Source: Pullilachnospira sp963929535
GTDB lineage: Bacteria; Bacillota; Clostridia; Lachnospirales; Lachnospiraceae
Length of the DNA: 64,000 nt
Direction: 5' to 3'
NCBI GenBank assembly: GCA_963929535.1
Contig: CAWVIZ010000009.1
Coordinates: 124,001-188,000 of the forward strand
Position 1 is the stretch's first letter. Every line of letters begins with the position of its first letter. The notes beneath the pieces are model-generated. The model worked only from the letters and a program-made list of their open reading frames with translations, was not told the origin of the DNA and did not search any database. This document shows, one piece after another, positions 59,456-64,000 of the stretch. A program made the translations under genes and the position numbers.

Positions 59456-61870
59456 TTATTTCATTACCAGGTTCACTATTTTCTTCGGCACGTAAATTTC
59501 CTTCACCACATTCCCCGTCAGTTTGTCAGCCACCGCTTCTTTACCTTTAGCGATCGCATCCTCCTTGGAAATATCCACCGGAATACTGATCACCGCGCGG
59601 GTCTTACCGTTGATCTGTACCGGGATCTCCACCTCATCGTCCTTCATGGCTTCCTCATCGTGCTCCGGCCATTTTGCCGCAAACACAGAGGTGTCATGCC
59701 CCAGGATCTGCCACAACTCCTCGGCAATGTGGGGAGCAAATGGAGCCAGCAGCAGCGTAAATGTGGACAGCGTCTCTTTATCAATTCCGCCGGCGGTCTT
59801 GGCAATCTCAATAAACTTGTTATTGTATTCCATAAATTTGGAAATTACCGTATTCAGGCTGAAGCTTTCCAGACGCTCGGTGATGTCGTGAACCAGACGG
59901 TGACGCTGTTTCACCATCTCCTTGGTCTCCTTCACATCCTTCTCCACAGAATCCTGCACCAGCTTCCAGAAACGGTTCAGGAAGCGGTACACACCGTCGA
60001 TTCCTCTGTCATCCCACTCCGCATCCAGTTCCGGCGGTCCTACAAACAGCTCATAAAGCCGCAGGGAGTCACAGCCGTAGTCTCTCACCAGATCGTCCGG
60101 AGATACCACGTTGCCCTTGGACTTGCTCATCTTGATCCCGTTCTTACCGGTGATCATACCCTGGTTAAACAGCTTCTGGAAAGGCTCGTCAAAATCAATG
60201 GCCCCGATATCATACAGGAACTTGGTGTAGAATCTGGAGTACAGCAGATGGAGTACCGCATGCTCCACACCGCCAATATACATATCCACCGGGAGGTACT
60301 TGTCCGCCTTTTCTTTCGATACCAGCTCCTTATCATTCTTGTTGTCCACGTAGCGCAGGAAATACCAGGAAGAGCCTGCCCACTGGGGCATGGTGTTGGT
60401 CTCTCTCTTGGCCGGGCCTCCGCAGCAGGGGCAGGTGGTGTTTACCCACTCGTCGATGGCTGCCAGCGGGGACTCTCCGGTTCCGGTGGGCTCGTAGGAC
60501 TCCACCTCCGGCAGGCGCAGGGGAAGCTGATCCTCCGGCACCGGCACATTGCCGCATTTGGGGCAGTGTACGATGGGGATGGGCTCACCCCAGTAACGCT
60601 GACGGGAGAATACCCAGTCGCGCAGCTTGAAGTTGACGGTCTTGCGTCCGATACCCATTTTCTCAATCATGGCCGGCGCTTCTTTTTTCAGCACCGCGGA
60701 CTCCATGCCGTTCCACTCTCCGGAGTTGATCATGGTTCCGGAAGCTTCCGTATAAGCCTCCGTCATATTTTCAATTTCCTTTCCATCCTTGGCGATTACC
60801 TGGATGATGGGAATATTGAACTTCCTGGCAAATTCAAAGTCTCTGTCATCGTGGGCCGGAACGCACATGATGGCGCCGGTTCCGTAATCTGCCAGAACAT
60901 AGTCGGACAGCCAGATGGGCACCTTCGCTCCGTTTAACGGATTGATGGCGTAAGAGCCCGTGAACACACCGGTTTTCTCCTTGTCCTGCAGACGGTCCAC
61001 GTTGGATTTCATGGAAGAATCGTAGATATATTTCTCCACGGCCTCGCGGGTCTCATCGGTGGCCAGTTCTTTTGCCAGCGCGTGCTCCGGAGCCAGTACC
61101 ATGAAGGTGGCGCCGTGCAGGGTATCCGGTCTGGTGGTGTAGACGGTGATCTTCTCATCTCTTCCCTCCACCGGGAACTCCACCTCTGCTCCGTAGGACT
61201 TTCCGATCCAGTCGGACTGCATCTTTTTCACCTTTTCCGGCCAGTCCAGCTTGTCCAGGTCATTCAGCAGACGATCCGCGTATTTGGTGATCCTCAGCAT
61301 CCACTGACGCAGGTTCTTTTTGGTAACCTCCGCGCCGCAGCGCTCGCATTTTCCGTTGACCACCTCTTCGTTGGCCAGTCCGGTCTTACAGGAAGGACAC
61401 CAGTTGATGGGGAACTCCTTCTCGTAGGCCAGACCCTCCTTGAACATCTTCACGAAAATCCACTGGGTCCACTTGTAGAAATCCGGATCCGTGGTGTTTA
61501 CTTCCCGGTCCCAGTCATACAGAGCCGCGATCTGATTGATCTGCTCCTTGATGTGCTTCACGTTCTCCGCAGTGGAAATGGCCGGATGCACACCCATCTT
61601 GATGGCGTAGTTCTCAGCCGGAAGTCCGAAAGCATCCCAGCCCATGGGATGAATGATATAGTAGCCGTTCATCAGCTTGTAACGGCTCCACACATCGGAA
61701 ATCACATAGCCTCTCCAATGTCCCACATGAAGTCCGTTGCCGGACGGATAGGGGAACATGTCCAGACAATAATATTTCGGTTTCTTTCCATCATCCACAT
61801 TGACCGGGTGCTCCTCCCAGATATCATGCCACTTCTTTTCCACTGCCCTATGATTATAAGGTACTGCCAT
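59456..61870 (-). CDS. leuS: Leucyl-tRNA synthetase
   Basis: 804 residues. Class I signatures are MFPYPSGNGLHVGHWRGYVI (HIGH) and NGIKMSKSKGNVVSPDDLVR (KMSKS). The editing CP1 domain (about 220-420) shows YTTRPDTLHGATFMVLAPEH with the Thr-rich and universal Asp regions. A zinc-like Cys pair set (WCPSCKTGLANEEVVNGKCE and HCPKCGNVPVPED, CPCCGG) and the anticodon-binding C-terminal domain (FSLNTVISKFMEYNNKFIEI) follow. It charges tRNA-Leu. Regulated by a T-box leader upstream. Confidence 0.97.
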   Translation of the reverse strand: MAVPYNHRAVEKKWHDIWEEHPVNVDDGKKPKYYCLDMFPYPSGNGLHVGHWRGYVISDVWSRYKLMNGYYIIHPMGWDAFGLPAENYAIKMGVHPAISTAENVKHIKEQINQIAALYDWDREVNTTDPDFYKWTQWIFVKMFKEGLAYEKEFPINWCPSCKTGLANEEVVNGKCERCGAEVTKKNLRQWMLRITKYADRLLNDLDKLDWPEKVKKMQSDWIGKSYGAEVEFPVEGRDEKITVYTTRPDTLHGATFMVLAPEHALAKELATDETREAVEKYIYDSSMKSNVDRLQDKEKTGVFTGSYAINPLNGAKVPIWLSDYVLADYGTGAIMCVPAHDDRDFEFARKFNIPIIQVIAKDGKEIENMTEAYTEASGTMINSGEWNGMESAVLKKEAPAMIEKMGIGRKTVNFKLRDWVFSRQRYWGEPIPIVHCPKCGNVPVPEDQLPLRLPEVESYEPTGTGESPLAAIDEWVNTTCPCCGGPAKRETNTMPQWAGSSWYFLRYVDNKNDKELVSKEKADKYLPVDMYIGGVEHAVLHLLYSRFYTKFLYDIGAIDFDEPFQKLFNQGMITGKNGIKMSKSKGNVVSPDDLVRDYGCDSLRLYELFVGPPELDAEWDDRGIDGVYRFLNRFWKLVQDSVEKDVKETKEMVKQRHRLVHDITERLESFSLNTVISKFMEYNNKFIEIAKTAGGIDKETLSTFTLLLAPFAPHIAEELWQILGHDTSVFAAKWPEHDEEAMKDDEVEIPVQINGKTRAVISIPVDISKEDAIAKGKEAVADKLTGNVVKEIYVPKKIVNLVMK

Positions 61871-61964
61871 GGTAAAAAATCCTCCTGTCTTTTTCTCTTG
61901 TTCCTGCTTTGCACCAACAGCCGTACAATTCTCTTTTTCCGGTCCGTGGTGCTTTTGCCAACCA

Positions 61965-62248
61965 AAAAAGCCCTTCGTCTTCTGAATCCTTCTTCAGACA
62001 GAGACGAAAGGGCTTTATTCCGTGGTACCACTCTGCTTCATGGAAAATATCTTCCATGCACTTATCAATTCTGTAACGGGAATACCCGCTTTCTCCTACC
62101 GGGAAAGGCTGTCACAGCATCTCCTTTGGGAAAAAGAGCTCCGAGGCCAGTTCAGAACATCCCCTCACTGCCTTTCACCCTCCGGCAGCTCTCTGGATCG
62201 GGGTCCGTACCTACTCTTCCTCATCAAAGCCTTTTCTGTTTGAAACCT
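61965..62248 (-). promoter_or_regulatory. Leucine T-box riboswitch upstream of leuS
   Basis: The leader carries the diagnostic T-box AGAGTGGTACCACGG (about 62020-62035), which pairs with the tRNA acceptor end. It is followed by a terminator hairpin in which AAAGCCCTTTCGTCTC pairs with GACGAAGGGCTTTTTT (61965-62015). The 5' part has stem I motifs (AGTAGGTACGGACCCCG and AGAGAG) and a candidate specifier CTC (Leu) in GAACTGGCCTCGGAG near 62140. Uncharged tRNA-Leu would switch the terminator off and allow leuS transcription. Confidence 0.92.
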
Positions 62249-62254
62249 TTTGTT

Positions 62255-62284
62255 ATTCTACCCCACCGAATATGGCTTTGTCAA
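62255..62284 (-). promoter_or_regulatory. Promoter of the leuS T-box transcript
   Basis: Perfect TTGACA, 18-base spacer and TAGAAT on the minus strand; the predicted start is near 62248, the 5' end of the T-box leader. Confidence 0.75.
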
Positions 62285-62358
62285 GTATTCTGCCTCAGTT
62301 TTTCCGTCTTCCGGCAACAGTTCAGCCTTTCGGCTTCACTGTTACAAAAGCATACACA

Positions 62359-62381
62359 CAGGCTGCGATTTTCGCAGCCTG
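62359..62381 (-). terminator. Terminator-like hairpin after the membrane protein gene
   Basis: CAGGCTGCGA and TCGCAGCCTG form a perfect 10-base stem with a three-base loop, 54-76 bases past the stop at 62435 on the minus strand; only a weak T run follows. A GACCCCCGC/GCGGGATC hairpin lies between it and the gene. Confidence 0.5.
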
Positions 62382-62434
62382 CATGTCTCGGGATCCCGCC
62401 GCATTTGCGGGGGTCTGCACTCTGCTTCTTTTCA

Positions 62435-64000
62435 TTATTGCTGATTGGCCATCAAACTGGTGACCGTGCACACCGGTTCCCCTTCCATATACTCCAGAGT
62501 TACCGGATCACCTTCCTTCAGAGCTACTACCTGGAGGAAATCCTGCACCGGCACATCGAAGATCAGCTTGCTGCCTTCCAGGACCAGGTAAAAATGGGAA
62601 TTCCCATCGATCACGCTCTGGGCAATCCGCTCTATATTTCCTGAAATCTTCTGCACTGCCCCGGTATCCGTTCCTGAAACAATACCGCTGGAATTCAGCA
62701 GCTTTTTGTAGGACTCCTCACACTGAGCCACCGTATCTCCCACTGCTACATTCTGATATTTCTGGATATTTACCATGGCATACTTTTTCACCAGACCAGC
62801 ATCATCCTTCAATGCCATAAAGTATGTGGGTTCTCCGGAAATATTCAGCAGAATAGGGAAGGTGGCCTGGTATCCCAGATTCTGTACCTGTCCTTCCGCC
62901 GAATCCATGGCAGACTGTTCCTCCGCTCCGTTTATCTCATAGTAACGGGTTTCCCTGGTTCTCTGATTCATCAGGACAAATCCCACGTTGGACCGGTCAC
63001 CGCTGACAGAAGTAACGCCGGTATACACCCATACATCGTCCTCCATGGCCATGTAATTGTAGCCGTCTGTTGTCTTCAGACAGCCCTTCTGACCGAAAAC
63101 GCTGTTGATATAGCCGTTGACCAGTGTTCCATGATAATTGTACAGCCTGATCAGCAGATCTGCGGGATTCGCCCGATCCACCCAGGCAGGACAATCCTCC
63201 AGCGCGTAATCTGTGGTTTCTCCGGTCTGGGCATTGCACAGCACCACTCTCCCGATGGTCTGTCCCCCGAACAGACCGATCTCGAATTTTTTCACCGGGC
63301 AGATCCAGTAGGGTGTGCCGTTATCGTCGATCTCAAAGCTGAGCTGGTCAAAGATGTACGTGGGATACCGGAAACGCAGATGGCGGTAAATATTCCTGTT
63401 CAAATACTCGCTCTCCGAATACCGTATGGGCTGATCCAGCTTTACCAGCTCTGTGTTCTGGGTTGTCATGTCGATCATGATATAAGCCGGGATACCGGAG
63501 GACTGATTGGTCAGCCATTTCACCGGACTGGCATATACCAGCGGAGTTACCCTCACCGGCTTTTCCTGGTAATTGATCTGGGAATACAGATCGCTGACCT
63601 CAAACTGCGACACCATATCCACCATACTTCCCATCTTCCGGTTTCCCAGGATGGCTGCGCTGTCCTTGTCCAGCAGCGGGATCTGGCTGTAGTTCACCGG
63701 CTGGATATCCTCTGTGAAACTGCGCTCCTCCACAGTCAGCAGAGCCTGATACTTTTTGGCGTTCACGATCGGCGAAGATAACAGAGCGCCTGCTCCGTAT
63801 ACCAGCACGATCAGCAGCAGGATTCCCGCGCCCACTTTCATTACCCTGCTTTCTTTCACCTCGGACACTGTACGGATCTTCTTTTTTGCAGCATATGCAG
63901 CCAGAAGGAGCGCCACCAGAACAATAAAAAATATCCAGAAACCGGTGGAATGGATGTTGATGGCCGGAAGCGTCACATAATAATAGACCGCCGCCGCCAG
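62435..64000 (-). CDS. Large membrane-anchored protein of unknown function, 5' end outside the window
   Basis: 522 codons are seen, but the frame runs on beyond the right edge. The visible GTG at 63976 is probably internal, because eight further codons in frame (LAAAVYYY) continue a hydrophobic helix. A second membrane helix follows (GFWIFFIVLVALLLAAYAAK), then a linker, a third helix (VGAGILLLIVLVYGAGALLS) and a soluble domain of about 430 residues with beta-rich stretches (VRVTPLVYASPVKWL, GTPYWICPVKKFEIG, YNYMAMEDDVWVYTGVTSVS). The latter would be extracytoplasmic. I do not recognise the family; Lachnospiraceae genomes carry similar genes as hypothetical or Tat-like proteins. Confidence 0.65.
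   Translation of the reverse strand: MAAAVYYYVTLPAINIHSTGFWIFFIVLVALLLAAYAAKKKIRTVSEVKESRVMKVGAGILLLIVLVYGAGALLSSPIVNAKKYQALLTVEERSFTEDIQPVNYSQIPLLDKDSAAILGNRKMGSMVDMVSQFEVSDLYSQINYQEKPVRVTPLVYASPVKWLTNQSSGIPAYIMIDMTTQNTELVKLDQPIRYSESEYLNRNIYRHLRFRYPTYIFDQLSFEIDDNGTPYWICPVKKFEIGLFGGQTIGRVVLCNAQTGETTDYALEDCPAWVDRANPADLLIRLYNYHGTLVNGYINSVFGQKGCLKTTDGYNYMAMEDDVWVYTGVTSVSGDRSNVGFVLMNQRTRETRYYEINGAEEQSAMDSAEGQVQNLGYQATFPILLNISGEPTYFMALKDDAGLVKKYAMVNIQKYQNVAVGDTVAQCEESYKKLLNSSGIVSGTDTGAVQKISGNIERIAQSVIDGNSHFYLVLEGSKLIFDVPVQDFLQVVALKEGDPVTLEYMEGEPVCTVTSLMANQQ

Noticed and set aside
59357..62644. Two long plus-strand frames opposite leuS
   Set aside because: Shadows of the conserved synthetase; they also run through its terminator and T-box.
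1..64000. CRISPR array, rRNA, tRNA, intact transposase or phage genes
   Set aside because: No regularly spaced repeats, rRNA-like stretches, cloverleaf candidates, transposase motifs or phage structural genes were recognised.

Overview
The window looks like a chromosomal segment of a sporulating, anaerobic Firmicute of the Lachnospiraceae type (Blautia/Dorea/Mediterraneibacter-like). The reasons are the NfnAB electron-bifurcating transhydrogenase, a Re-type citrate synthase next to a eukaryotic-type NADP isocitrate dehydrogenase, ECF and UMF1 transporters, TepA beside FtsK/SpoIIIE, a Csp-like subtilase pair, GGAGG ribosome binding sites and moderately high GC. No rRNA, tRNA, CRISPR array, intact insertion sequence or prophage was recognised.

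Layout. 0-2.5 kb: AT-rich, degraded accessory DNA (partial membrane protein, truncated DUF1801 and DUF3788 genes, and TetR and DHFR-like genes that have both lost their 5' ends at one junction). 2.6-12.4 kb, minus strand: rlmH, an AAC(6')-like acetyltransferase, an AlkD-like glycosylase, nfnAB, a zinc-ribbon/TPR protein, ftsK/spoIIIE, uppP and tepA. 12.5-14.7 kb: tspO, then a small AT-rich island of relics. 14.8-20.8 kb: yebC, mazF, alr, a frameshifted nnr, a frameshifted rex and an esterase. 20.9-25.2 kb: an ABC-transporter/two-component module whose permease and kinase are damaged, preceded by a BceR-type box and an alcohol dehydrogenase relic. 25.3-32.9 kb: FAD oxidoreductase, nucleotide kinase, LysR, MFS, HD hydrolase, PhoH/PIN and RpiR. 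33.0-37.3 kb: PHP hydrolase and a complete ECF transporter. 37.5-40.1 kb: ABC-F protein and O6-alkylguanine methyltransferase. 40.2-43.6 kb: Re-citrate synthase, GntR and icd under one predicted operator. 43.6-47.7 kb: two divergent subtilases, a Cys/Gly-rich protein with sporulation-type promoter matches, and small conserved hypothetical genes. 47.9-53.5 kb: yicC-remA-gmk-rpoZ-rimO-pgsA-cinA housekeeping run. 53.7-59.2 kb: rqcH, a P-type ATPase and a foreign-looking methyltransferase/phospholipase-like fusion. 59.4-62.3 kb: leuS with a leucine T-box leader. 62.4-64 kb: a membrane protein cut by the window edge.

The main themes are central carbon and redox metabolism (Re-citrate synthase/Icd making NADPH, NfnAB and Rex balancing pyridine nucleotides), envelope and sporulation functions (FtsK/SpoIIIE, TepA, UppP, subtilases, Cys-rich protein), and ribosome quality (RlmH, RimO, RqcH, ABC-F). 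A cluster of single-base indels and internal deletions at 17.5-24.2 kb stands out against an otherwise intact gene set; local sequence error and real decay are both possible. No wholly new system could be demonstrated. The best leads are the sporulation-type promoters in the 44-47 kb cluster, the orphan ECF transporter with its PHP and RpiR neighbours, the chimeric gene at 58 kb, and several unlisted operators.
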